Shown: piece after piece, positions 16,332 to 25,127 of the stretch
Position numbering within the stretch: the stretch's first letter is position 1
How the letters are laid out: each line of letters opens with the position of its first letter
Assembly (NCBI RefSeq): GCF_004366815.1
Contig: NZ_SORI01000007.1
Span: 87,289-151,288 of the forward strand
Direction: 5' to 3'
Origin: Aminivibrio pyruvatiphilus
GTDB lineage: Bacteria > Synergistota > Synergistia > Synergistales > Aminobacteriaceae
DNA: 64,000 nucleotides
Translations under genes and position numbers: made by a program
The notes under the pieces: model-generated
Told to the model about the DNA's origin: nothing
What the model saw: only the letters and a program-made list of their open reading frames with translations
The model's database searches: none

Positions 16332-17978
16332 ATGTTTTGTTACCAGTGTGAACAGACGGCAAAGGGAACCGGATGCACCGCGTTCGGAGTCTGCGGCAAG
16401 AGCCCCGAGGTGGCGGACCTTCAGGATCTTCTGATTTATCTCGCCAAGGGAGTTTCCATGTACGCCCACCGGGCAAGGCAGCTCGGCGCTGTGGACAGGA
16501 ACGTGGACGTCTTCGTCGTGGAAGCCCTCTTCACCACCATCACCAACGTGAACTTCGACGAAGCCCGCATGGAAGCCATGATCCGGAAGGCAGGAGAAGT
16601 CCGCGAGGCGGCGAAGAAACTCTACGAGGATGCCTGCAGGAAAGCCGGGAAGACCCCCGAGACCCTCGGCGGCCCGGCGGTCTTCCCCGTGCCCTCCTCC
16701 AGGAGCGAGATGATTAACGCCGGGGAGAAGGTCAACCCCGAGGCGGGCAGCGAGGTGCACGGAGAAGTGGTCCAGGGGCTGCGGGACCTTGTTCTGCTCG
16801 GCCTCAAGGGCAGCGCTGCCTACATGGACCATGCCAAGGTCCTCGGCTACGAAAAGGACGAGCTCTACGGATTCATCCACGAGAAGATGGACTTTCTCGC
16901 CGGCGAGTCCTTCACCGTTGACGGCCTCGTGGGCCAGGCCATGGATGCGGGCAAGTGGAACATCTCCGTCATGGAGCTCCTCGATGCGGCCAACACCGGC
17001 GTGTACGGCCATCCGGAACCCACGAAGGCCCGGGTCACCGGCGTGAAGGGCAAGGCCATCCTCGTCTCCGGCCATGACCTCAAGGACCTCGATCTCCTCC
17101 TCCAGCAGACGGAAGGAAAGGGCATCAACATCTACACCCACGGTGAAATGCTTCCCTGCCTCGCCTATCCCGGGCTGAAGAAGTACAAACACCTCGTGGG
17201 GAACTACGGCAGCGCATGGCAGAACCAGCGGGAGGAGTTCGAAAAGTTCCCCGGCGCCATCCTCATGACCACCAACTGCATCCAGAAGCCCAAGGATTCC
17301 TACCTTGCCCGCATCTTCACCACCGGGCTCGTGGCCTGGCCGGGCGCCACCCACATCGGTGACGGCAAGGACTTCTCCCCCGTGATCGAGGCCGCCCTCG
17401 CCGCCCCCGGCTTCGACGAGGATGAGGAACCCCACTTCATCAACGTGGGTTTTGCCCGGAACACCGTCATGTCCGTGGCCGGCAAGGTCATCGACCTCGT
17501 GAAGGCCGGAAAGCTCCGCCACTTCTTCCTCATCGGCGGCTGCGACGGCGCCAAGCCGGGACGGAGCTACTACACCGACTTCGCCACTTCCGTGCCGGAC
17601 GACTGCGTGATCCTCACCCTGGCCTGCGGCAAGTACCGGTTCAACAAACTCGAGTTCGGCGACATCGACGGCATTCCCAGGCTCCTTGACGCCGGCCAGT
17701 GCAACGACGCCTACTCTGCGGTGCGCATCGCCCTCGCCCTCGCCGACGCCTTCAAGACGGACATCAACGGACTGCCCCTGTCCCTGATCCTGTCCTGGTA
17801 CGAGCAGAAGGCCGTCTGCATCCTCCTCTCCCTCCTGTACCTGGGAGTGAAAAACATGAGGATCGGACCCACCCTTCCCGCCTTCGTGAAGGAACCCGTC
17901 TTCAAGGTCCTCCAGGAGAAGTTCAACCTCCAGCCCGTCACCACGGTGGAGCAGGACCTGAAGGCAATCCTCGGCTAA
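16332..17978 (+). CDS. hcp: hybrid cluster protein (hydroxylamine reductase / NO reductase)
   Basis: 548 residues. The ATG at 16332 gives the canonical start MFCYQCEQT; an upstream in-frame ATG (16323) sits almost on the AAGGAGG and is less likely. Cys3, 6, 15 and 21 (C-x2-C-x8-C-x5-C) mark a class I, Desulfovibrio-type cubane site. Hybrid-cluster ligand regions are all recognisable: GHDLKDL, THGEMLPCLAYP, NYGSAWQNQ, TTNCIQKP, GGCDGAKPGR and ACGKYRFNK. The family reduces hydroxylamine and NO and is part of the nitrosative or oxidative stress defence of anaerobes. It is the last gene of the Rrf2-ferredoxin-hcp operon, closed by the terminator at 17999. Confidence 0.97.
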   Translation: MFCYQCEQTAKGTGCTAFGVCGKSPEVADLQDLLIYLAKGVSMYAHRARQLGAVDRNVDVFVVEALFTTITNVNFDEARMEAMIRKAGEVREAAKKLYEDACRKAGKTPETLGGPAVFPVPSSRSEMINAGEKVNPEAGSEVHGEVVQGLRDLVLLGLKGSAAYMDHAKVLGYEKDELYGFIHEKMDFLAGESFTVDGLVGQAMDAGKWNISVMELLDAANTGVYGHPEPTKARVTGVKGKAILVSGHDLKDLDLLLQQTEGKGINIYTHGEMLPCLAYPGLKKYKHLVGNYGSAWQNQREEFEKFPGAILMTTNCIQKPKDSYLARIFTTGLVAWPGATHIGDGKDFSPVIEAALAAPGFDEDEEPHFINVGFARNTVMSVAGKVIDLVKAGKLRHFFLIGGCDGAKPGRSYYTDFATSVPDDCVILTLACGKYRFNKLEFGDIDGIPRLLDAGQCNDAYSAVRIALALADAFKTDINGLPLSLILSWYEQKAVCILLSLLYLGVKNMRIGPTLPAFVKEPVFKVLQEKFNLQPVTTVEQDLKAILG

Positions 17979-17998
17979 ACGGCCCCGAAGAAACAAAC

Positions 17999-18035
17999 AA
18001 GCAGGGAAAAGGCTTTGCGCCTTTTTCCTGCTTTT
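17999..18035 (+). terminator. terminator of the hcp operon
   Basis: AAGCAGG and AAAAGGC pair with GCCTTTTTCCTGCTT; T-rich end (TTTTATTATTTT). Confidence 0.9.
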
Positions 18036-18109
18036 ATTATTTTCCCCGGAAAATTTCGGTCCGCCTCAGGGAAAATGAGCAGGATTTTACAGCCTCACCT
18101 TTTCCGTAA

Positions 18110-18138
18110 TTGCCGAAGACTTGCCGAAAGGTTATAAT
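18110..18138 (+). promoter_or_regulatory. promoter of chemoreceptor 1
   Basis: TTGCCG (18110-18115), 17 bases, TATAAT (18133-18138). The -35 box is repeated (TTGCCGAA at 18110 and again at 18121). The chemoreceptor at 20446 has the same TTGCCG box at its promoter. Confidence 0.75.
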
Positions 18139-18247
18139 AATTTTCCTGTTTGTTTGGTTTCACCACTCTGAAGGGGTCTCCCCAAAGGTCCCGGAGAGCG
18201 AAAGAATGGAATCGATTTCCCTTACAGCATTCAAAGGAGGACTGAGA

Positions 18248-20023
18248 ATGAATTTCTTCAGTAACACGAGCACCAGGGGAAAAATCCTGGCGCTGGTCGC
18301 GGTGATGGCGTTTCTCCTCGTATCGGTGGGGTACATTGGATACCGTTTCACCACAAAGGGGGCTGAAGATACGAGATTTATGTACTACGACCGCCTCCTG
18401 CCGGTGGACTGGCTGAACAACACCGCCACCAACGCCACGGGCATCAAGGCTAACGTCTTCGCCCTCATGACTGCGGCGGACGAGACCGTCAGGAAAAACC
18501 TCAACGACGAAATATCCGAGTTCGTCCGCCGGAACGACCGCAATCTGGAACAGATCGGCCGCCTGGAACTGGAAACGGCTGACCGGGAGAACCTCTCAAG
18601 GATTCTGGCGGCCCTGGAGGTCTGGCGCAGGGAATGGGGGCATACCCGCACCCTTATCGGGGAGAACAAAAGGGAAGAGGCTCTGGACTATTTCCTGAAA
18701 AACGGCCTTGCCGCAATTTCGGCCTTCCAGGGGGAGATTCAGAAACTGCTTGACCGCTACCATTCCCTCGGGGAGAAAGCCTACCGGGAAACTGCGGACG
18801 ATGCTGCTGCGGCCATCAGCCTCATCCTCGGGATCTCGGCAGGGGCCGTGATTTTTGCCGTGCTCCTGGGGCTGTTCATCGCCTCCCGCATCGCGGGGCC
18901 CCTCAACCGTCTCCGGGCGGGGGTCGAGAAGTTCGCCGGCGGAGATCTCACCGTGCATTTCGAGGCAAGGACGAAGGACGAAATCGGCCGCATGGGGGCG
19001 TCTCTCGAGGAGATGGCAGAAACGCTTCGGGACTCTATGAAATCCATCGCCGCAGCGGCAGACCGCCTCGGGAACAACGCCGAGGACTTTTCGGCCATCG
19101 CCGAGGAGTCCAACGCCGGGGTGGAGGAATCCAGGGCAGGGGTTGACGACGTCTCCTCCCAGATGGACAGCCTTGCTGCCGCCAGTGAAGAGATCAATGC
19201 CTCCGTGGAGGAAGTGGCGAGCGGCGCCCAGTCCTCCGCCCAGAAGAGCACCGAGATGGCCACGGAAGTGGAACACGCCCGCATGGCGGGGGAAGAGGGA
19301 ATGAAGGCCGTCAACCAGGTGGTGTCCAGCGTGGCCGGAGTGGCGTCTGAATCGGAGCAGGCGGCGAAGGAAGTGAAGAGCCTCGGCGACCGTGCCCGGG
19401 AGATCCAGAGCTTCGTCTCCCGGATCGGCGGCATCGCCGACCAGACCAACCTGCTGGCCCTGAACGCGGCCATCGAGGCGGCCCGGGCCGGAGAGGCCGG
19501 ACGGGGATTCGCCGTGGTGGCGGAGGAAGTGCGGAAGCTCGCCGAGGAGAGCAACGAGGCGGCGAAGAAGATCGCGGAGCTTGCGGGAGTCATCACCAAG
19601 GATCTGGACAGAGTGGTTGCAACGTCTGAAAAGAGCGCGAAGAACTCTCATACCTCGGCGGGACTCGCCGAGGGGACCCGGGAGACCATAGGGAAGATGA
19701 TGGAGGCGCTGTCGCTCATTTCATCGGCGACCCAGGATCTTGCGGCGGTTTCCCAGGAACAGGCGGCGTCGAGCGAGGAGATCGCCGGGGCGGTTCAGAA
19801 CATAGTGTCCAGAGTGAGCGCCGCGGCTGCGTCTTCGGACATTGTCCGGGACCAGATGGGTGAAGTGGCCGCATCGGCGGAGCGGGTGGCTCAGGGTTCC
19901 GAGGATCTTGCGAAACTGTCGGTGGAACTGCGGAAGCTGGTAGAGCGTTTCCGGTTCGACCACGGAACGGAGAGCCGGGGGCTGGTCCCCGCTGCACACA
20001 AGCCTGTCCGCGGGAAAAAATAA
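18248..20023 (+). CDS. methyl-accepting chemotaxis protein 1
   Basis: 591 residues; ATG at 18248 with AAAGGAGG eight bases upstream. The first membrane helix is at about 12-32. The periplasmic part, about 160 residues, is of the four-helix-bundle (4HB_MCP) type with [13 protein letters not shown]. The second helix is at about 180-205, then HAMP ([23 protein letters not shown]) and a long cytoplasmic coiled coil with the receptor tip [37 protein letters not shown]. It ends with [14 protein letters not shown], a flexible tail shared with chemoreceptor 2; no CheR-binding pentapeptide is evident. It differs from the tandem copy at 20446 mainly in the ligand domain, so the two probably sense different compounds through the same signalling arrays. 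Confidence 0.95.
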   Translation: MNFFSNTSTRGKILALVAVMAFLLVSVGYIGYRFTTKGAEDTRFMYYDRLLPVDWLNNTATNATGIKANVFALMTAADETVRKNLNDEISEFVRRNDRNLEQIGRLELETADRENLSRILAALEVWRREWGHTRTLIGENKREEALDYFLKNGLAAISAFQGEIQKLLDRYHSLGEKAYRETADDAAAAISLILGISAGAVIFAVLLGLFIASRIAGPLNRLRAGVEKFAGGDLTVHFEARTKDEIGRMGASLEEMAETLRDSMKSIAAAADRLGNNAEDFSAIAEESNAGVEESRAGVDDVSSQMDSLAAASEEINASVEEVASGAQSSAQKSTEMATEVEHARMAGEEGMKAVNQVVSSVAGVASESEQAAKEVKSLGDRAREIQSFVSRIGGIADQTNLLALNAAIEAARAGEAGRGFAVVAEEVRKLAEESNEAAKKIAELAGVITKDLDRVVATSEKSAKNSHTSAGLAEGTRETIGKMMEALSLISSATQDLAAVSQEQAASSEEIAGAVQNIVSRVSAAAASSDIVRDQMGEVAASAERVAQGSEDLAKLSVELRKLVERFRFDHGTESRGLVPAAHKPVRGKK

Positions 20024-20050
20024 CCGTCCCCCTGCGTGAGAATTAAGAGA

Positions 20051-20086
20051 CTGAGGCGGAGATTCTTTCCGCCTCAGTTTCTTTTT
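20051..20086 (+). terminator. terminator after chemoreceptor 1
   Basis: CTGAGGCGGA (20051-20060) pairs with TCCGCCTCAG (20068-20077), followed by TTTCTTTTT. It is almost identical to the one at 22248-22286. Confidence 0.9.
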
Positions 20087-20293
20087 GCAGGGAACCGGCG
20101 GTCCTCTTCTCCTGATCCCGACAATGAAGTGTTCATCGGGATTCAGGGAATCAGGAAGCCGGAAATCGACACCGAAGAGGCGTGGGAGCCGGCGGTCCTG
20201 TCTCCGGTTCACCTTTTTTCTGTTCCTTTATCAAACTCACCGGCATATTTCCATGAAGAAAAAACTTTTTGAGAGCTTTTCCATTTTTAGGAG

Positions 20294-20323
20294 TTGCCGG
20301 AGAGAAGACTGCAGGTGTAAAAT
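20294..20323 (+). promoter_or_regulatory. promoter of chemoreceptor 2
   Basis: TTGCCG (20294-20299), 18 bases, TAAAAT (20318-20323). It has the same -35 box as the promoter of chemoreceptor 1. Confidence 0.6.
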
Positions 20324-20445
20324 GAATCCGAATTTTCAAGTGTTCCGTGTTTTTATTCCCTGAAATACCACCTCATAAACCCCGAGAATCACGGAGCTTC
20401 ACAGGATATGCAAGAATGCACCGCATCCAAAGGAGGACGAAAGAG

Positions 20446-22221
20446 ATGAGCAGTTTCGGAAACATGAACACCAGGAGCAAAATCCTGGCGCTGGTGGCGG
20501 TGATGGCGGTGCTTCTCGGTTCGGTAGGGTACATAGGGTACGTTTCCGAGAAAGAGGCGGTGGAGGATATGGGGGTACTCTACGCTGACTCCCTCGTCCC
20601 CATCGCCCTGGTCTACGACAGCCTCGTCCACGGCAGGGCCATCCAGGCGAACCTCTACGCCCTCATGCTCACCACCGACGAAAAGGAGAACCAGGCACTG
20701 CTCGCCGACAATCAGAGGCGCAGGGACACGGTGGACAGCAATATCGCCGCCTACGAAAAAACCAACCTCACGGATTTTGAAAAAGAACACCTTCCGAAGG
20801 CGAAGGAGTTTCTGATGCAATACCGCCCTCTTCTCGCAAAAGCCACGGAACTGGCAGTAGCGAACAAAAACGCTGAAGCCTACGAACTCTTCAAAACCCA
20901 GGCCCTTCCGGTCTTCGCCAAGTACCAGGCGGAGATGCGGGCCCTGGGGGAGTTCAACAGAAAGAACGCGGAGGAGGTCTTCAGGGAGAATCAGCGGCAA
21001 GCCCAGCTGGCCCTTCGCCTCATCCTCTGGATCTCCATCGGCGCTGTTATCCTTGCCGTACTTTTAGGCCTCTTCATAGCCTCCCGGATCGCGGGGCCCC
21101 TCAACCGTCTCCGGGCAGGGGTAGAGCAGTTCGCCGGCGGCAACCTCACGGTTGCCTTCGAGGCGAAAACAAAGGACGAAATCGGCCGTATGGGCGCAGC
21201 CCTTGAGGAAATGGGGGAAAAGCTCCGGGACTCCATGAAGGCCATCGCCGCGGCCGCCGAGCGCCTGGGAAGCAACTCCGAGGAGTTCTCCGCCCTCGCG
21301 GAGGAATCCAACGCCGGGGTGGAGGAATCCAGGGCCGGTGTGGACGACGTCACTTCCCAGATGGAAAGCCTGGCCGCAGCAAGCCAGGAAATCAACGCCT
21401 CCGTGGAGGAAGTGGCCAGCGGCGCCCAGTCCTCCGCCCAGAAGAGCACCGAGATGGCCACAGAAGTGGAGCACGCCCGCATGGCGGGGGAAGAGGGCAT
21501 GAAGGCCGTCAACCAGGTGGTGTCGAGCGTGGCCGGAGTGGCCTCCGAATCGGAGCAGGCGGCGAAGGAAGTGAAGAGCCTCGGCGACCGTGCCCGGGAG
21601 ATCCAGAGCTTCGTGTCCCAGATCGGCGGCATCGCCGACCAGACCAACCTTCTGGCCCTGAACGCCGCCATCGAAGCGGCCCGGGCCGGAGAGGCCGGAC
21701 GGGGGTTCGCCGTGGTGGCGGAAGAAGTGCGGAAGCTCGCCGAGGAGAGCAACGAGGCGGCGAAGAAGATCGCGGAGCTTGCGGGGATGATTACAAAGGA
21801 TCTGGACCAGGTGGTCTCCGCGGCGGAAAAGAGCGCGAAGAACTCCCACGCCTCGGCGGGGCTTGCCGAGGGAACCCGGAAGACCATAGGGAAGATGATG
21901 GAGGCGCTGTCGAAGATATCGTCAGCCACCCAGGACCTTGCGGCTGTCTCGGAGGAACAGGCGGCGTCGAGCGAGGAGATCGCCGGGGCTGTGCAGAACA
22001 TCGCGTCCCGTGTCAGCGCCGCCGCGGCTTCGTCTGACATGGTCCGGGGACAGATGGCGGAGGTTGCGACGTCGGCGGAACGGGTGGCCCAGGGGTCCGA
22101 AGAACTGGCAAACCTTTCCATGGAGCTGCGCAAGCTGGTGGGGTACTTCCGGTTCGAGCACGAAGGGGAAAAACGGGGGCTGGTCCCCGCTGCACACAAG
22201 CCTGTCCGCGGGAAAAAATAA
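20446..22221 (+). CDS. methyl-accepting chemotaxis protein 2
   Basis: 591 residues; ATG at 20446 with AGGAGG nine bases upstream. It has the same architecture as the 18248 gene: N-terminal helix, four-helix-bundle periplasmic domain ([21 protein letters not shown]), second helix, HAMP ([21 protein letters not shown]), and a cytoplasmic signalling domain nearly identical to copy 1 with the [20 protein letters not shown] tip. The divergence in the ligand domain against near identity in the signalling half fits either gene conversion of the 3' half or strong constraint there. The same [14 protein letters not shown] tail is present. The ligand is unknown; small organic or amino acids are typical of 4HB sensors. 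Confidence 0.95.
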   Translation: MSSFGNMNTRSKILALVAVMAVLLGSVGYIGYVSEKEAVEDMGVLYADSLVPIALVYDSLVHGRAIQANLYALMLTTDEKENQALLADNQRRRDTVDSNIAAYEKTNLTDFEKEHLPKAKEFLMQYRPLLAKATELAVANKNAEAYELFKTQALPVFAKYQAEMRALGEFNRKNAEEVFRENQRQAQLALRLILWISIGAVILAVLLGLFIASRIAGPLNRLRAGVEQFAGGNLTVAFEAKTKDEIGRMGAALEEMGEKLRDSMKAIAAAAERLGSNSEEFSALAEESNAGVEESRAGVDDVTSQMESLAAASQEINASVEEVASGAQSSAQKSTEMATEVEHARMAGEEGMKAVNQVVSSVAGVASESEQAAKEVKSLGDRAREIQSFVSQIGGIADQTNLLALNAAIEAARAGEAGRGFAVVAEEVRKLAEESNEAAKKIAELAGMITKDLDQVVSAAEKSAKNSHASAGLAEGTRKTIGKMMEALSKISSATQDLAAVSEEQAASSEEIAGAVQNIASRVSAAAASSDMVRGQMAEVATSAERVAQGSEELANLSMELRKLVGYFRFEHEGEKRGLVPAAHKPVRGKK

Positions 22222-22247
22222 CCGTCCCCCTGCGTGAGAAGTGAAAA

Positions 22248-22286
22248 AGGCTGAGGCGGAGATTCTTTCCGCCTCAGCCTCTTTTT
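22248..22286. terminator. bidirectional terminator shared with diguanylate cyclase gene
   Basis: AGGCTGAGGCGGA (22248-22260) pairs with TCCGCCTCAGCCT (22268-22280); T5 lies on the plus side and AAAAA (T5 on the minus strand) on the other. The stop codon of the convergent diguanylate cyclase gene (22274-22276) lies inside the stem. Confidence 0.9.
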
Positions 22287-23722
22287 GCAGGGAACCGGCG
22301 GTCCTCTTCTCCCGATGTCTCAGGAGAGAAGAAGCAGTAGGTGTTTCTCCCCCGGGACTTGGCCATGTACATTGCCAGGTCGGCGTTCTTCAGAAGGGAT
22401 TTCGGGTCACGGCCGTCCCCGGGGAAGAGGCTGATGCCTATGGAGGGACTGATTCCCAGATCATTGCCGTCAATGTTGAATGTTTCGGACAGGGCAAGGA
22501 TGATCTTTTCCGCCAGGCGGGAGGCGAAAGGAGCCGCGGGAAGGCCGGGAAGGACTATGATGAACTCGTCTCCTCCTATCCTTGCCACGGGGTCGGATTT
22601 CCTCACCTGCGCCCTCAGGCGGCCCGCGACCAGAACGAGGAGCCTGTCCCCCGTCTCATGCCCCAGCGTGTCATTGATGGTCTTGAAAAAGTCCAGGTCG
22701 ATATAGAGAACGGCCAGCTCCTGTTTCTGAATCCCGGCCTCGGAGAGGAGCCTGTCCAGCCGTATGTCGAGAGAGCGCCTGTTGAGCAGGCCCGTCAGGG
22801 GATCTTTGTTCGCCATGGACCGGAGTTCCCGCTCCAGGGCCTTCCGGCGTTCGATGTCTTTCGCGAGAAGAGCGTTGCTCTCCTCCAGCTGCTCCGTCCT
22901 CATCCTGACCACGGACTCGAGGTTTTCGTTCTGCTTCAGCAGTTCGGCCCTCGCCTCGAAGATTCGGCTGAGCAGCTGCTCAAGGGCTCCGTATACCCGG
23001 CCGATGTCGTCGGGGCCTTTTTTTGCCCTCAGCGAGGCAATCTGCGCCATCGACAGGCTGCCTATGGAATCCGCCGTCCTGACCAGTTCGGCGAGAGGCT
23101 CCTCCACAATTCGGCGGAACAGGCGATTCTGGATGATCAGGACGCCGGCAAGCATCAATATTCCTGCCGCGGCAAGCCTGAAGACGGAGCGAAGGGTGTT
23201 GCGGAGGATGGCCCCGCGGTTGACGGACACCGCTGCAAAACCGAAGAGGGTATTATCAGTCCCCGTGATGGCATGCAGGACAACTTGCTCCATTGTGCCC
23301 TTCCCTTCCTGCAGGGTGCGGGTAACCTCGCCGCATGGAAGTTCCGGCGGAACGCCGTACCCGGCCTCACTTCCGTAGAGCAGGCGGCACTGCGTGTCAT
23401 AAACAGCCGCACTCAGCAGCAGGGGGTTGTTCGCCGTGGTGCCTTCGCAGACTTCGTCAAAGGCCAGAAAATCAGTTAGGCTGAGTCCCATCCGCAGAAG
23501 CTGCCCGGCCTTGCCGGCCAGTTCCGCCGCGGCGAGCCTTGCGTGGGATGCCCCATGTTCCTGGTGGAGCCGGTAATGTATCGCTCCGCCCCCGGCGATG
23601 ATGAACAGGGCCACCATGGCCGAGAACATCAGGGAGAGAAGGTTGAGTCTCCTGTGAATTCGCAGGGTACTGAGCAAACTCCAGCCGCCTTTCAGAAAGT
23701 CGCGGCGCGTCAGGCTGATCAT
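22274..23722 (-). CDS. membrane diguanylate cyclase (GGDEF)
   Basis: 482 residues. There is one membrane helix near residues 27-48 and another near 185-205, enclosing a periplasmic sensor of about 135 residues. A HAMP-like segment and a coiled coil (RTEQLEESNALLAKDIERRKALERELRSMANKDPLTGLLNRRSL) follow, then a GGDEF domain with an intact active site (ARIGGDEFIIVL) and an I-site RxxD (RKSD) five residues before it, so it should make c-di-GMP with product inhibition. Its ATG overlaps the stop of the upstream binding-protein gene (ATGA, 23719-23722), which argues that the two are made together and that the binding protein delivers a ligand to this sensor (inference). The gene's stop sits within the terminator at 22248-22286. 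Confidence 0.93.
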   Translation of the reverse strand: MISLTRRDFLKGGWSLLSTLRIHRRLNLLSLMFSAMVALFIIAGGGAIHYRLHQEHGASHARLAAAELAGKAGQLLRMGLSLTDFLAFDEVCEGTTANNPLLLSAAVYDTQCRLLYGSEAGYGVPPELPCGEVTRTLQEGKGTMEQVVLHAITGTDNTLFGFAAVSVNRGAILRNTLRSVFRLAAAGILMLAGVLIIQNRLFRRIVEEPLAELVRTADSIGSLSMAQIASLRAKKGPDDIGRVYGALEQLLSRIFEARAELLKQNENLESVVRMRTEQLEESNALLAKDIERRKALERELRSMANKDPLTGLLNRRSLDIRLDRLLSEAGIQKQELAVLYIDLDFFKTINDTLGHETGDRLLVLVAGRLRAQVRKSDPVARIGGDEFIIVLPGLPAAPFASRLAEKIILALSETFNIDGNDLGISPSIGISLFPGDGRDPKSLLKNADLAMYMAKSRGRNTYCFFSPETSGEEDRRFPAKRG

Positions 23723-24774
23723 TGATCCCAGGAAAAACCGGACAGCACCGTCGAGCCGAGCAGCAGGCCGGAACGGATCCTGATGCCGAGTTTTTTTGCC
23801 CTGGCAAGGGAGATCATCGGCCGTCCCTTTGACGATGCTTCCGGGGGAATGTCCGAAGGGGGGATTTTTTCGAGAAGAATCCTCCTGGCCATTCGTCCGG
23901 CAGCAAGTCCCTGCTCCGTTCCGCTCACGGTGAGGGCGCAGAGGGTACCCCGCTCCACCCTGGTATCCCAGAAGGAGAAATCCGGCAGGCTGCTGTTTTC
24001 CGTCACCCAGCGCAGCACCGTTTCGTAGTCGGTGAAGCCTCCCCCGTCCGCGGCAAAGCGAAAAATACCAAGGAGTCCTACGGCGTCAACGGTTTGTTCG
24101 AGGCGGCTCATGACAGTCTTGAATTCCTCGAAGCTTTCGGGCTGAATCCATTCGACCGATTCCAGTCCGAGATCCTCACAGGCGGCGACGGATTCCCCGA
24201 TGCGCTGCCGGACACCTTTCCAGGTCGGATCATCGTCGGTGACCACTGCGATCCGGCGTATTTCTCCGGGCCAGATTTCCCGGAGGAGCCGAAGGGTACC
24301 GGCGAAGTGTTCCCTTTCGAAGACGCCGGTGACATTGGGCGCACCGGAAAGGCCCAAATCTCCGGGAGTCTTGTTCACTCCCGAGAAGACGAAGGGGATG
24401 GGGCCATTGACGAAATGGACCGTGACCTCGGCCTGTGCGGCATCATCAGTGACGAAGACAAGGTGAGGTCCCCAGCCTTCGATAAGCTCACGGGCTCTCT
24501 GCGCAGCCGCTCCCACGGACTCGTCGGTCTGGTTTTTCACATCCATGTCCACGGTTCTGAATTCGGCGTCCACCCCGCCAAGACCGGCTTTGAAGCCGTC
24601 AGTCTGTTCCCGGACCCAGATCCAGTCCGAGCTGTAGCTGTTCACGATGAGGATGCGGAAAGGGGCGGCTGCCGAAAAAGCAGGCAGAGCCATCGCCAGG
24701 AGAAGGCCTGCCGTGAAGGATGTTATTGAAAATGAAAACAACCGTTTTAATGCCGGGCTGCTCAAAGAAGACAC
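23719..24774 (-). CDS. periplasmic ABC-type substrate-binding-like sensor protein
   Basis: 351 residues; a signal peptide (ITSFTAGLLLAMALPAFSAAA) precedes a mature protein beginning PFRILIVNSYSSDWIWVREQTDGF. The fold is that of periplasmic binding proteins of the ABC_sub_bind (YtpP/TrpX-like) type: two lobes with NVTGVFEREHFAGTLRLLREIWPG in the hinge region. No permease or ATPase genes are adjacent; instead a diguanylate cyclase follows with an ATGA overlap, so it is probably a ligand receptor for c-di-GMP signalling rather than a transporter part. The start is uncertain: GTG at 24774 has no clear ribosome site and a TTG at 24741 would also yield a good signal peptide. Confidence 0.85.
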   Translation of the reverse strand: MSSLSSPALKRLFSFSITSFTAGLLLAMALPAFSAAAPFRILIVNSYSSDWIWVREQTDGFKAGLGGVDAEFRTVDMDVKNQTDESVGAAAQRARELIEGWGPHLVFVTDDAAQAEVTVHFVNGPIPFVFSGVNKTPGDLGLSGAPNVTGVFEREHFAGTLRLLREIWPGEIRRIAVVTDDDPTWKGVRQRIGESVAACEDLGLESVEWIQPESFEEFKTVMSRLEQTVDAVGLLGIFRFAADGGGFTDYETVLRWVTENSSLPDFSFWDTRVERGTLCALTVSGTEQGLAAGRMARRILLEKIPPSDIPPEASSKGRPMISLARAKKLGIRIRSGLLLGSTVLSGFSWDQ

Positions 24775-24921
24775 CAGAAGAAACGGGAATATACATAATG
24801 TAAAATTTCTGACCGCATATCAAAAACTCCCGAAAACAAAGCTGAATTTATATAGCGAATATTTAAATTACTCCTGACAAATTGCTCCCGAAAAAGATAG
24901 CACTTTTTTCCGCAAAAATAA

Positions 24922-24943
24922 AGAGGGAGCTGATGCTCCCTCT
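24922..24943 (-). terminator. second hairpin downstream of the GltB-like gene
   Basis: AGAGGGAGC / GCTCCCTCT, nine-base perfect stem with a four-base loop, followed on the minus strand by TTTATTTTTG. It is a backup terminator for the 25128 gene or the end of a short RNA starting between the two hairpins. Confidence 0.65.
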
Positions 24944-25035
24944 GTAAAAGGGTGCCGGCTGCTTTCCCGGTCCGGAACGCTCGCCGGGCACGGGTGCTCG
25001 GACCTGCAAAAGATCCCCTCCCCTGAGGATAAAGG

Positions 25036-25078
25036 GAAAAAAGCCGGAGTTGGCAAATCACTCCAGCTCCGGTTTTTT
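25036..25078. terminator. terminator after the GltB-like gene
   Basis: CCGGAGTTGG and CCAGCTCCGG arms flanked by A6 and T6, usable in both directions; 50 bases beyond the stop at 25128. Confidence 0.85.
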
Positions 25079-25127
25079 ATTCTGTCCGTGAAACCGGATC
25101 TGCCGCTTTGAGCGGGTCGGGAATGAT

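Larger units (their letters stand above)
20024..20445. other. gap between the duplicated chemoreceptors
   Basis: It holds the first terminator, a 27-base relic identical to the 3' end of the diguanylate cyclase gene (20086-20112), a hairpin with arms ATCCCGA/TCGGGAT (about 20116-20139), and the promoter of chemoreceptor 2. No gene is seen. Confidence 0.6.
18248..22310 (+). repeat. tandem duplication of a ~1.9 kb chemoreceptor unit
   Basis: Two direct repeats, about 18248-20112 and 20446-22310. The similarity begins at the ribosome site (CAAAGGAGGAC), is low through the ligand domains, very high over the cytoplasmic half, and runs on past the stop codons through the terminator and about 27 bases beyond it (GCAGGGAACCGGCGGTCCTC then TTCTCC). 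Confidence 0.88.
24775..25127. other. intergenic region with two hairpins, no gene
   Basis: About 350 bases between the binding-protein gene and the GltB-like gene, both on the minus strand. Two hairpins are described separately; an AT-rich stretch at 24850-24890 (TTGTCA on the minus strand near 24880) probably carries the promoter for the binding-protein gene. The 90 bases between the hairpins have no recognisable RNA motif. Confidence 0.5.

Noticed and set aside
16122..17996. 624-codon open frame antisense to hcp
   Set aside because: It lies exactly opposite a perfectly conserved hcp gene; its amino-acid make-up (Val/Gly/His/Glu-rich) is what high-GC antisense frames give, and it has no ribosome site.
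24868..25061. Short frames or a small RNA between the two hairpins after the GltB-like gene
   Set aside because: No ribosome site or promoter was found and the translation is featureless; kept only as intergenic sequence.
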